The translations under genes were made by a program, and so were the position numbers. From Hygrocybe punicea (lineage: Eukaryota > Basidiomycota > Agaricomycetes > Agaricales > Hygrophoraceae): a DNA stretch of 64,000 nt. The stretch is taken from positions 3,224,001 through 3,288,000 of the forward strand of contig OY744472.1 of assembly GCA_963556145.1 (NCBI GenBank), written 5' to 3'. Shown piece after piece: positions 43,301 through 51,599 of this stretch (its first letter is position 1; each line of letters begins with the position of its first letter). Under the pieces are notes generated by a model. The model was not told the origin of the DNA. It searched no databases and saw nothing but the letters and a program-made list of their open reading frames with translations.

Positions 43301-45895
43301 AAGCATTTGTTTGAACATAGACATGAATTACATCGTCTTGTTATACTGGGTCCAACTGGAACATCTGCAGCATTACTGGGTGGCTCAACTTACCACTCAT
43401 TCCTAGGCATTCGCATGAATAATGATACCAGTAATCAAAGTGTAGCAATTGCTCAAGTGAGAGCAAGGCTAGAGGGAATTGATTATATTTTCATAGATGA
43501 AGTATCTATGTTGGCATGCCATGAATTATACAAAATCAGCTCACAACTTGCCAAAGCTCTGAATGTATTTGATGTGCCATTTGGAGGCATTAATATTATT
43601 TTTGCGGGAGATTTTGCACAACTGCCACCTGTTGGAGGTGCATCTTTGTATAGTGGTTCAGTAGGAACACAAATAGATTCTGGCCTGAAGCCACATTATC
43701 AAGAAGCAGCTATTGGCAAAGCACTCTGGCATCAGATCACAACAGTTGTCATTTTGAGAGAAAATATGCGTCAAAAGACACAAACACCTGATGATGCATC
43801 ATTGCGATCAGCTTTAGTAAACATGCGATATGGTGCATGCACTCCTGAAGACATCAGATTTCTAAGAAAGAGAATTGCTGGCAAACGCTCAGATCAGCCA
43901 AATGTTGCTGCAAAAAATTTCAGAAATGTTGCTATCATCTGTGGGGTGCACTCTCAAAAAGACAGAATCAATCAGCTTGGATGTGAGCGTTTTGCAGAGG
44001 ATACAAATCAAAAGTTGACCCACTTCTACTCTATGGACAAATGGGGCAAAGAAAGTGATCCAGCTAATAAAACCAAATGGGGGAAATCCAAAGTGGCATC
44101 AAAGACAATTCACAAATCAAATCAGATTAATTTTGATGAACAACTTGAGATTTGGAAACTCAACCATGGAGCAACTGAACACTTTCCTGGAAAGCTCCCA
44201 TTGTGTCTTGGCATGCCTGTGATGATCCGAAACAATGATGCAACTGAATTATGCATCACCAAAGGCCAGGAAGGCATTGTTGTTGGCTGGCAATCAATCA
44301 AAGGCCCTCATGATAAACGTGTTCTCGACACACTCTTTGTGAAATTGGATAATCCACCTCAATTGGTTCAAATACCTGGTCTACCAGATAATGTTGTTCC
44401 TATTGTGAAGAGCACAAAAACAATTCACTGTCTATTTCCAAGTGACCTAAAAGAATCTGTTGAAAGACAACAAGTATGGGTGCTGCCCAACTTTGCTATG
44501 ACAGCTCATGCATCTCAGGGAAAAACCCGCCCTTACAATGTTGTACATTTAAACAGCTGTTTTTCACACATGTCATATTACACAGCTCTGTCTAGAAGTG
44601 CAAGTGCAGCAGGCACCATCATTATCCAAGGTTTTGACCCTAATGTTATTACAAGAGGTTGCAGTGGCTATCTCAGACAAGAATTCAGAGAACAAGAAAT
44701 ATTAGATGATATCACAAGGCTTAGATATGAAGGACAACTACCTGATCACTTAACTGGGCAACTCCGCAATACATTGATTCGTCAATATCAATTATGGAAA
44801 GGCACTGATTATGTTCCTGCCAAAGTAGATGCAGCATTAAGATGGTCTGCCAGAGATCCACTACCTATGCTTCCTGTGGTTGTTGACAGTTCATGGCAAC
44901 TCATTGGAAAATCTACTGATGGAAAAGGTAAGAAAAATTTACTTCAACAGGCCAGTCTTGGTTTTGTGGCTGCAAAAGGAAGCTCACCAGTAAAGCAAAA
45001 TTTGAAACGTACTTATGATGAACATGATGAGACACCACTTTTGAGTAGGAAAAAGAGAATAATAACTCATGAAGGCAGTTGCACTATTCTTACTCCTCGT
45101 GGCATACATTGGGATGAAAACAACTGGAGTTGTGCATATGATTCACTCTTTGTTATTTTGTACAATATATGGGCAGAACATCCTGCAAGTTGGACAACAA
45201 GATTTCAGTCAATTGGAAACATTTATCTGTCAACACTTGTACATGGGTTTAACATGATGGCATCACAATTAAGCTTTGAAAATGTAAGAAATGCAGTGAG
45301 AATGAAACTCCATGCCAAGAATCCAGAACAATTTCCCATGGGTGCTACTGGCATCAGTGTTGCTACACTATGTATGGAAATGCTGAAACCACGAGATTGT
45401 ATTGCATCTTCACAGCTCATTTGTTCTCACTGTGATTATGAAGGTCCAGAAAAAGATGACAATCTTACCTATGTATTGCATGCTGATTCATCTGTTTCTG
45501 GCTCAACATCTGATTGGGTGCAAACCATTGCATATCATGTTAGAAATAAATGTCCACAATGTAATGTTTCAATGATGCGTACCATATACTATACAAAAAC
45601 ACCTGATTTGCTAGTATTAGAATATCCCAACATAAACATGATTACCAGCCATCAAATAACTGTAAATGTAAATGAAAAGTCCATAAATTTGCATCTAAGA
45701 GGTATTGTATATGCTGGAGGATATCACTTTACATCTCGATTCATATCAGAAGATGGAAAAATTTGGTATCATGATGGAATGACAATGGGAGCAACATGTA
45801 AGCGAGATGGCCACATTGGTATGATGTTGGATGATGATTTTAAAAGATATGAAAATAAAATTCTTGTGCTAGCAGTTTATGCACGAAACCAGTAA
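37361..45895 (+). CDS. Helitron Rep-helicase with C-terminal USP-like cysteine protease
   Basis: Rolling-circle replication initiator and helicase that would nick, unwind and transfer the element. Uninterrupted frame of 2,844 codons; the first codon is GTG and the first in-frame ATGs come after the repeats, so the true start is uncertain. Order: 26-residue tandem repeats (about residues 20-130); a hydrophobic stretch (LLFIFQVFLVYYSQYFIGL); a coiled repeat of K/Q/Y-rich units (~550-625); CAICGQ zinc-like site; Helitron-like N-terminal domain; Rep motif with H1188-M-H1190 (LTLHMHMLLWL); Cys/His cluster; Rep tyrosines Y1394 and Y1398 (AYVTDYVTKPG); acidic linker (~1600-1680); Pif1-like helicase with Walker A (GGTGKS, ~1970), Walker B (FIDEVSM), AGDFAQLPPVGG and TAHASQGKTRPYN; then a protease-like domain with C2591 (NNWSCAYDS), a CSHC...CPQC zinc ribbon, H2789 (GGYHFTSR) and WYHDGM. 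All key residues are present, so it looks active. Confidence 0.9.
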   Translation: MLADLFITTETSHGLVHKVQGWVLYYRPDTPQDRVLYYRPDTPQDRTQISIYRLAVSQDRVLYYRPDTPQDRTQISIYRLAVSQDRVLYYRPDTPQDRTQISIYRLAVSQDRVLYYRPETPQDRTQIFSYHLVHLSQDWVLYHCPDTPQDMVLFYHPVYAPQNLSVKTQSSYHLAHVSHNMLLNYQPDALQDMVLFYHSVHALQNLSLTTQISPYHFAHVSQDRLFNYQANACQDIVFFYHSIYRSAPQKLISRTQTMCDYLAHHVPHRRILNNSGDYHFSHDISHITEETVQCLPDLDHLCSNHWILKPNKELPFIIEFYVRLLLYVNASMHDSLFVHEILPWKCQRIHLKLLQNMYVAHDFAVYMQKYQTLMIYSLLFIFQVFLVYYSQYFIGLNVICTTALKHESASDNKYCSNDNNTKENDTNMHNIVGGGSKLFIFNELSPYLSNSIRYPTHVKFKFREYIKQSDTRTDTLNTLTCFVPWDVLLPQLTTDQLKSIAAAHNIVTYARSHKADIQTSIKSHICASCAQYLPVFDVIDIEVLNKESKASNARAVKRYQSQNIEYKVKNMQSVTRYQQTKGVEYKVNNSHSVTKYQQKKGVEYKLNHAKSEQKYKNKHKNIFPPPPLTAALQHTIIANACQDMSPDQISESGCAICGQLTSIKDLLKLSNVNADLKILRNPDVTQAERLTAEDPIKGLDGPVLIKQLHNICISCHKSLTKNKVPLLSLANGKWLGDVPVQLMDLSFAEQLLVARVRHNRCIVRVSSGMHKMRANAITFANPIPKVYDILPPPIEDLDEVLAFIYTGPCKPTKSDFERTPLLVRRNKVKAALEWLKLNHCNYYDLEISQRNLDQYPENGPPVVVDYHQSFTNKNPESTAVNDIEEEDGVESGKCPFVVHGLTGEEYSNKSAKALKAIALKHLTSNEKVLAIGHAAHPESIYGNPQLFPQMMPWLFPYGLGGIGNAYQQGELSDIRHKRHLLMYHDKRFQKDPYFPLIAFNHEQIKQCTTAGYLLAEKSKFQEISNRLLDVNIHTLADISKRMENGDKVIPETDEEKLCFKLINDIDHVGGGVKGSVTSKKYMRNEIWSLISFVGAPSWFITFAPADNKHPISLYFADTKETFNPVLRDYNERYRLIAHNPVAGARFFHFMTQLFIKHVLGVGENHPGIYGNTEAYYGTVEQQGRLTLHMHMLLWLKGVLSPQQIRDRIMDPNSDFQQRLVEYLESVHIGEFVTGSMADVKANIEENSQSKDYQDPTQTLPDAPPPMCNKSNHVCNEHCSNKSQLNLWWDKFSSIVDDLIMRSIIHNCGRNQSSSEKANKKDRPTCMNKHGKCKARFPRQTFEQTQIDPKSGALNMKKGEAWINTLTPCITYLLRCNSDVTSLLSGTAIKAIVAYVTDYVTKPGLKTYTIFDSIRSVFTKNSEMLGGSMKQKDKARRLITQIINSLTSKMEIGGPMASLYLLGNPDHYTSHKFVTVYWKSYVRETMKVFKSDQDTVENSETDKVLLQKNQNQYVGFTAVHDYMYRPNTYNVTCLYEWIQMARRVKIPTPTQKNHNAQNSDDELDLIDSNAKNQQYEATAGCNLRSLGDIDDDELNLGNNENRVDSCNENSDYSGSYDSNTDSSGSITADEDGNDISKEDSDNACNINANSDSIGSDGTDNKQAHKYFLSAHPLHETHWIEYHSSYKKVVPNFVGGSLPRRDRGDREYYCATMLTLFKPWRTGQDLKNNNESWDEAFTDYKFTSRQSQIMDHFNIRYECNDARDDYSAQLKKGDATAGIFHSWMTSEEMDNMDDINENGHGDDFGDNEGIDNEDYGLNKYSTLGSKGRLINAQMNATEDSVRNAGWLDFSPDGINTIDTSPLKPEIIQPGGKWKTAVQDKRQEIIADRNARVANAEHTRKTHASENDVKVVDQSYLKHDFQAKMQVVQELIDGTVTFFKLNTEQQRAFRIVANHTATLNSDQLKMYLGGMGGTGKSQVIKALKHLFEHRHELHRLVILGPTGTSAALLGGSTYHSFLGIRMNNDTSNQSVAIAQVRARLEGIDYIFIDEVSMLACHELYKISSQLAKALNVFDVPFGGINIIFAGDFAQLPPVGGASLYSGSVGTQIDSGLKPHYQEAAIGKALWHQITTVVILRENMRQKTQTPDDASLRSALVNMRYGACTPEDIRFLRKRIAGKRSDQPNVAAKNFRNVAIICGVHSQKDRINQLGCERFAEDTNQKLTHFYSMDKWGKESDPANKTKWGKSKVASKTIHKSNQINFDEQLEIWKLNHGATEHFPGKLPLCLGMPVMIRNNDATELCITKGQEGIVVGWQSIKGPHDKRVLDTLFVKLDNPPQLVQIPGLPDNVVPIVKSTKTIHCLFPSDLKESVERQQVWVLPNFAMTAHASQGKTRPYNVVHLNSCFSHMSYYTALSRSASAAGTIIIQGFDPNVITRGCSGYLRQEFREQEILDDITRLRYEGQLPDHLTGQLRNTLIRQYQLWKGTDYVPAKVDAALRWSARDPLPMLPVVVDSSWQLIGKSTDGKGKKNLLQQASLGFVAAKGSSPVKQNLKRTYDEHDETPLLSRKKRIITHEGSCTILTPRGIHWDENNWSCAYDSLFVILYNIWAEHPASWTTRFQSIGNIYLSTLVHGFNMMASQLSFENVRNAVRMKLHAKNPEQFPMGATGISVATLCMEMLKPRDCIASSQLICSHCDYEGPEKDDNLTYVLHADSSVSGSTSDWVQTIAYHVRNKCPQCNVSMMRTIYYTKTPDLLVLEYPNINMITSHQITVNVNEKSINLHLRGIVYAGGYHFTSRFISEDGKIWYHDGMTMGATCKRDGHIGMMLDDDFKRYENKILVLAVYARNQ
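37420..37745 (+). repeat. 78 bp coding tandem repeat
   Basis: Near-identical 78 bp units encoding RVLYYRPDTPQD followed by RTQISIYRLAVSQD, about three and a half copies, then several decayed copies to about 38050. The close identity of the first copies implies recent expansion. The decayed copy B has a quite different 30 bp repeat in the same part of its frame. Confidence 0.8.
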
Positions 45896-46399
45896 TTTAA
45901 TATCATTGAGGACTATTGGGTGGGAAAGTGGGACATTCAAAATTTTCACCAGCTGAAATTCATATTGGACATCAAAATTGGAGGAAATCTTCTGGGTGGG
46001 AAAGTGGGCCATTAAATATAGGAATGTTATAAATCGATTACATGATGTCAAACACTTAAGTTCTTATTGTTACTTATTGCCCGAGCACTGATAAGTAAGG
46101 GTAACAGTGGTAGTAGTAAATGCCAGGATAAACTGTTGTATAACTAGTAATATACAAGTATGGCAGGAACAAGTGTAAATAATATTGTCCAAGAGATTGG
46201 TAGTCTCTTGATCAAAGGCCCCAACTGCAGATAAATAGTACATTGTCACTAACAGAACAGGATAACATAGAATGTATGATTCCAAATTCCAACAATGTTC
46301 ATATATACTACGATTATTCTTGTTATACATTACACAAACAAATTAGTGCAGCTTATGTAGAATAAATAATGTACATTAAATGATTGAATAGAACCCAGA
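45896..46399 (+). other. 3' untranslated tail of the giant Helitron
   Basis: Non-coding. A 'gggtgggaaagtgggacatt' type segment is present at 45916 and again at 45992 with 'gccatt'. Nothing else recognised before the terminal motif. Confidence 0.5.
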
Positions 46400-46442
46400 A
46401 GAACTCGTTCATGCCATGCTTGCGATGGCCCACTTCCCCAAG
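46400..46442 (+). other. Helitron 3' terminus with hairpin
   Basis: ACTCGTTCATGCC, then hairpin GCCAT-GCTTGCG-ATGGC, then CCACTTCCCCAAG. The hairpin ends 12 bases before the terminus, the usual spacing for Helitrons. The end reads CAAG followed by T; classical Helitrons end CTRR followed by T. Related termini lie at 1359, 4043, 7446 and 50985 (minus) and 15421 (plus). Confidence 0.8.
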
Positions 46443-47186
46443 TTGATAGTTCCGAAGCCAGGATCAAATTTCTGCGACAGCATGTCACTTTGACAGGGCT
46501 TAATTCACCTTGATTCGACTTGGCTCTGGACAATATCCAGACCATCCACTCCATGTTTGCCAAGGATCTCAGTCCCTTCAAACTCCAGCCTTGGACGCCT
46601 GGTACATTTTCTGGATATACGACGGTTGAAGCGCACAAAAGATACTTTACAAGTGCGAAACTTGCTATTCACTCTGACATTGTTCCCTTTGGTCCTCGTA
46701 TTGATCCCCATGGTGTTTTGGCATCTGTGGATCAAAGTTGATACTTTCACACCACTGCTGATGATGTTGGATATTTTTCCAGGCTTGTGAATGCCGAAAA
46801 AAAATACAAGTGAGTAGCCAACATTCTCTGCAATGCCTAATTCACCAGAAACATGTAGGTACAAACATACTACACCGACCAGCTTTGTTCCTGGTGTGGT
46901 AGTGGATCTTCGACTCTCATTTCGCGCATTTTCAACCAAGGAAAATAAGTCTTTCAGGCTTGGTTTGGTACTTGAGTCGATGGCTCTCATTGAGAACAAA
47001 TTTGCAGAGGTGTGTGGACTACTCTTGTTGTAGTATCTTGTTATAACTTGTTTTATCAAGGAGGCTTCAAAGGCACTCTTGAAAACACAGCGTCTTCCAG
47101 TCAAAGTATCTTCGAAAATTCGGAAAAGAGGTGTAGCATTTACTGATGATGAGGATGAGGCTGACGACGCCTCCAATGCGGACTAA
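46443..47186 (+). pseudogene. Unknown gene of set A, 3' half after the Helitron
   Basis: Begins at the intron acceptor ttgatag (46443-46449) and continues in the frame left at 21511: SSEARIKFLRQHVTLTGLN, then LDNIQTIHSMFAKDLSPFKL, KRYFTSAKLAIHSDIVPFGP, IDPHGVLASVD, then introns and VVVDLRLSFRAFSTKENKSF, LVLESMALIENKFAE, and an acidic end closing with TAA at 47184. TGA codons at 46511 and 46739 interrupt it. Both contexts (cctTGAttc, agtTGAtac) fit former CGA codons. The intact relative is at 32525-33667. Confidence 0.75.
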
Positions 47187-48278
47187 AATTTGCAGCTCAT
47201 TGTTATTTAATTTTCATGAGTTTTTCGTATACGTTTAATTCAAGTTTTGTCAATGAAATCCGGGTTGTACAAAATTTTTTTCTCATCCGCCTGAGCAGTT
47301 TGTGACCTCATAAATTATTTAGTTATGGAAATATTTGAGGACATACTCCACAAAATCTAGTTTATTCATGATTTTTGTCAAGGAGAAATGATTTGGAATT
47401 GGGGGGGTATGAGAAGGAGGGGGGTCAGTATGACTCATTGTGATACATCGTAGCACATTTGGGGCAATACTCACATTCAATGGATCCCCCCAAACTGCTG
47501 ATCACTCCGTTTTGCATTCTGTGCTCCGGGGGTAGGGTGTATCTTGGATGATAAAAAGGTGGAGGTGGGTCAGTGTTGGTGGCGAGGCACACATTTTCTG
47601 GGCCTTAAAAAAAATGGAGGCAAACCATGGACAAGTCTCAAGGGAGGTCCAACAAAATCCTGGTCTTGATTCATGTCGGGCATGGTCGAAATCCCCAGGT
47701 CAGTCGGTCTTGAGGGTCGGGGGTATCCGTGTGAGAGTCCTGTGACTCAGTGTGACAACATCCTTTTTCGATCAAATTCCGCGTCATACAAATTTCTTTT
47801 CTCATACATTCGAGCAGGTTGTGATTTTTTATGACCTCAAGATAAATCCTATATTTTTGAAAATATTTGAGGACAAATTTCAGAAGATCTAGTTTATTCA
47901 TGAATTTTTTCGAAAAAAAAAAGGGATGCAAATGCAGAATTTGGGTCTATGGTCGATTTCAAACATTAATTAATTAATTACTGACGAACTGCCATATATC
48001 CTGGACTCATAAGAACGAGTCTTCCATATATACACAGCGGGCAAAAATACCTTTTGTATTCTACAAATATGTTGAAAATAAATTACACAATTCAAACGTT
48101 GAAAGTATACAAATAAGTAACCTTATGGAGTAAGCCCGGTACTCCATATGGTAATCTCGGTACTCCATAAGGCTACTTATTTGTAGACTTTCAAAGTTTG
48201 AACTGTGTAATTTATTTTCAACATATTTGTAGAATACAAAAAGGTATTTTTGCCCGGTGTAAATGGAAGAACTCATAA
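47187..48278 (-). mobile_element. Non-autonomous Helitron 5' part with satellite unit
   Basis: Minus-strand 5' end at 48278 (TTATGAGTTCTTCCAT, one base off the family), followed inward by the ~300 bp 5' region (48030-47750) shared with 52497-52806 and 54061-54358. Next come a degraded unit of the ~148 bp repeat seen at 53424-54020 (about 47400-47540) and a second, diverged copy of the 5' region (47220-47400). No matching 3' end is visible to the left, so the element is incomplete or rearranged. It lies in the 3' tail of Helitron copy B. Confidence 0.55.
48033..48259. mobile_element. Palindromic MITE with TA flanks
   Basis: 227 bp element whose ~95 bp arms start CACAGCGGGCAAAAATACC and end in the inverse, meeting at a 'ggagtaagcccggtactcc' centre. 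It is flanked by TA on both sides and begins CA/ends TG, which fits Tc1/mariner-type MITEs. It has inserted into the loop region of a Helitron 5' terminal hairpin (CTTCCAT...ATGGAAG). No coding capacity. Confidence 0.75.
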
Positions 48279-48382
48279 TTCACTGCCATCTCATAAATAA
48301 CATTGAGCAAGACTCTTTTTATTTTGTATCTCATATGCAAATTTAGACAAAATTTCGGCCACCCTCCCACCCAAACGGCTCT

Positions 48383-50984
48383 TTAAGCATATATTGCCAG
48401 CACAAGATTCTTGTCTCTGCATTGTCTAACATCAGCATCAGATAATTTATCAAGCATACCATCATGAAACCAAACCTTCTTGTCTGCACTTATGATTCTA
48501 CTGGTGAAATGGTATTGGTCATGATAAACAATTCCTTTCAACCTCAATGACTTGATGCCTTTGTCAGTCTCATACTCAAGTGTATGACTGGTCTCAATGT
48601 CCATGAGTAGATATTCCAAAACAAGCACAGGTGGCACTGTATTGTAGAATAAGATTTGTTGCATAGCTGATTGACACTTAGAACACCTTCTACGTGTTTG
48701 TTGAGACAATGTTTCAATCCAATTCATAGTAGACCCTTGAACTGAAGTTTCTCCATGTAAAATATAACCAAGTTTATTATCCACTGGTCTTTCAGTAAAT
48801 TTACACCTTGTACATTGATGCTGAGAAGATGTGACTGCAGTATCTACATGTAAGAGTTCCATTGCTAGACCGGCAACACTGATTCCAACAGGTCCCATTA
48901 CATATGTCTCAGGATGCTCATCATGCAAAATAGCCCTTAATTGATTTCTGAGTTGCACAAATGTCATATTGCCTTTCAATATATCTGAGAAGCCATCAGA
49001 TAAAGTAGCCAGATAATTATTCATATCATGAAATACTTCAGACCATGCTATATGGTTTTCCTTCCAGAGATCAAACAAGATAACCAGGATAGAATCATAT
49101 GCACAACTGTAATTGTTTTCATCCCACGGCAAACCTGCTGGGGAAGCTGACATATCTGTTCATTGTCTCTTAGCTGTTGGCAGTTCACAAGTTTCGATCA
49201 AATGCTTCCTGGACAAAAGTGGAACAGATCCTTTTGCAGGGATAAAAGGAGTTGAAATTGACATGGTTGCTTGCCTATTTTTGTTCTTCTCAATGATCTG
49301 CCATGGACTGACTTTCACAGGAGCAATCACCAGGGGATCACTTTCTGACCACTTCAAAGCTGCATCAGTTTTAGACGGAACATATCCAGTGCCTTTATAT
49401 TGTTGAAACTTTTGAATCATTGATGACCGGACATCTTGTGCAATATGTTCTGGCAATGTGCCTTCATATCTCATTCTAGTGATGTCATCAAGCAGTTCTT
49501 GTTCTCTAAATTCTTGTCTAAGATATCCAGAGCATCCTCTTGTGATCATCCTATTGTCAAATCCTTGTATGATTACAGTGCCAGCCGCAGTAGCGCTTCT
49601 TGACAATGATGAATAATATGCCATGTGTGAAAAGCAGCCGTTTAAATGCACAACATTGTATGGTCTTGTCTTTCCTTGAGTGGCATGTGCAGTCATTGCA
49701 AAGTTTGGCAAAACCCAAACCTGTTGTCTTTCTATCCTCTTTTTTAAATCACTGGAAAATACACACTGAACTGTCTTGGTGCTTTTCACAATCGGAACAA
49801 CATTGTCTGGCAGTGAAGGAATCTGCACAAGCTTTGGTGGATTCTGAAGCTCCACAAATAATGTGTCCAGTACACGCTTTCCATGATCTGCTTTTGAAGA
49901 CTGCCAACCAACAACAAATCCTTCTTGTTCCCTGGTAATGCAAAGTTCAGTTGCATCATTGTTTCTAAGCATGACTGGCATTCCAACACACAAGGATAAT
50001 TTACCAGCAAAGTTTTCTGTTCCACCGTGGTGCACCTTCCATATTTCTCTTTGAGAATGTGCTTGTGTGCCAACTGTTCCACTATACAATGCTGATCCTC
50101 CAACAGGTGGCAATTGTGCAAAGTCTCCAGCAAATATCATGTTTATCCCACCAAATGGCAGGTCATGAATGTTTGTTGCTTTAGCAAGTTTGGCACTGAT
50201 TTTATACAAGTCATGGCAAGATATCATTGAAACCTCATCAATGAATATGTAGTCAACTCCTTCTAATCTGCCCTTGAGCTGAGTAATGTTGGTGGCTTCA
50301 TTTTTACCAGATGTGTTCGGATTAATGCCCAAGAAGTAATGATATGTGGAACCATTCTGTAATGCAGCCGATGTTCCAGTTGGACCAAGGATAACAAATT
50401 TGTAAGACTCATTTGCAGCTCTAAAAAAATCAACAACAGCTTTGATCACTTGTGATTTTCCAGTGCCAGCCATGCCTCCAATATGCATTTTTAGTTGTTC
50501 ACTACAAGATGAAGCATGGTTTGCAATAATTCTGAATGCCCTATCTTGTTCTGTATTCAAGTGGAATTGTTGAACAGTAGTGTCAATCAACAGCTGTCTT
50601 TGTGCATTCTCTGCTTTGAAATTGTGCATAAAGTATGACTGATCAACAACCATTACATTATTTTCATTGGGGTCTGAATATTGTTTATATTGTTTATGTG
50701 ACTTTGAAGGAATATTCTGGTTACGTTCTTCAAGAATGTGTTGTCTGGTGTCTTGAACTGCAGATTTCCATTGAGATGCTGACTTATGCACTCGTACATC
50801 AAGTGGATTTATGTTCACTGCTACATTGCCTTCTGGACAATCATCTAACCAACCCACATTTCTAACAACATTTTCTGTAGATTCCATTTGTGCTTTGATC
50901 AATGTGCCATGACTTCCAAGGTCAGTGTATTTGTTTAGATGACATTCTCCATCATGACCATCTGCTGCATAATCTATGTCTTCA
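48383..50984 (-). pseudogene. Copy B: helicase and protease part
   Basis: Reads from LNKYTDLGSHGTLIKAQMES through Walker A (GGMAGTGKSQVIKA), Walker B (FIDEVSM), AGDFAQLPPVGG and late helicase motifs to the protease-like domain (NNYSCAYDS; zinc ribbon; YHFTSR), ending at 48383. A deletion at about 50053 joins GTVGTQAHS directly to QREIWKVHH, removing roughly 190 codons of the helicase (including the ENMRQKTQ region) while keeping frame. A stop separates 49160 from the protease frame at 49153. Not functional. Confidence 0.85.
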
Positions 50985-51429
50985 CTTGTTTAGTGGGCCA
51001 CTGCTTTGCATGGCATGAACGAGTTCTTTCATCATTTTGTATTCAGAGTCATTCCCCACAATGTCATTTCCCACCACAAGATATTGTTTTGGCCAAGATT
51101 TACAGCCTTTTAATAATTCATGGCACTCACAGCTCAAAGGACAAAAATAAAGGAAAACACAGTATATGTACTTCTAGCCCTTGAAAAACTAAACAAGTTT
51201 CTCCCTACAATCTTCTTCACAGGACTTCATCTGACAGCATAATTTGATAATACCACTTTGGATGTCAGTTTACCTTTCAAGTTCATCCACAGCTCACCAT
51301 GTACAAAAGATTGTCCAAATCTAATTACAGCAGTATGTAGCCCTGAAAGAATAGTACAACTTTCCCTTTATAACCATCTCAATCCATGCAGTATTTCATG
51401 AGATACAAGATTCAGCACTTGAAATTCCA

Positions 51430-51599
51430 CTAAGTCAAAATTTCTCAATTGCAAAAAGTGGAGTGCCATGAATTACTAAAACAACTATAATCAGAAAGGA
51501 TTTTCCTAAATAGATGCATGCATGCATTTCTCTAAACAAATATATTGATAGAAGGGTATCTACTTAAATATATTACTAGATACAAAGAAGGCAAGGGAG
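51430..51599. other. AT-rich spacer
   Basis: Nothing recognised between the foldback-like segment and the tandem array. Confidence 0.4.

Larger units (their letters stand above)
21558..46442 (+). mobile_element. 24.9 kb Helitron carrying a gene module
   Basis: The 5' end at 21558 (TTACGAGTTC, terminal hairpin TTCCATTTATGGAA) matches the 5' ends of non-autonomous relatives at 4839, 52806 and 54358. The 3' end at 46442 has ACTCGTTCATGCC, a GCCAT/ATGGC hairpin and terminal CAAG followed by T. Flanks close seamlessly: removing the element joins a gtgagt donor (21512) and a CTGAC branch-like site to a ttgatag acceptor at 46449, restoring an intron of about 53 bases and the reading frame of an unknown gene. 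The element carries its own Rep-helicase (37361-45895), a ~148 bp satellite array and the three genes of set B. Nested insertions inside cannot be excluded, but no second pair of ends is visible. Confidence 0.8.

Noticed and set aside
7446..48278. Idea that one minus-strand Helitron runs from the 5' end at 48278 to the 3' end at 7446, carrying set A
   Set aside because: The DNA left of 7446 is the ~85 bp repeat and not the missing tail of copy B, so the two borders do not share an insertion site.
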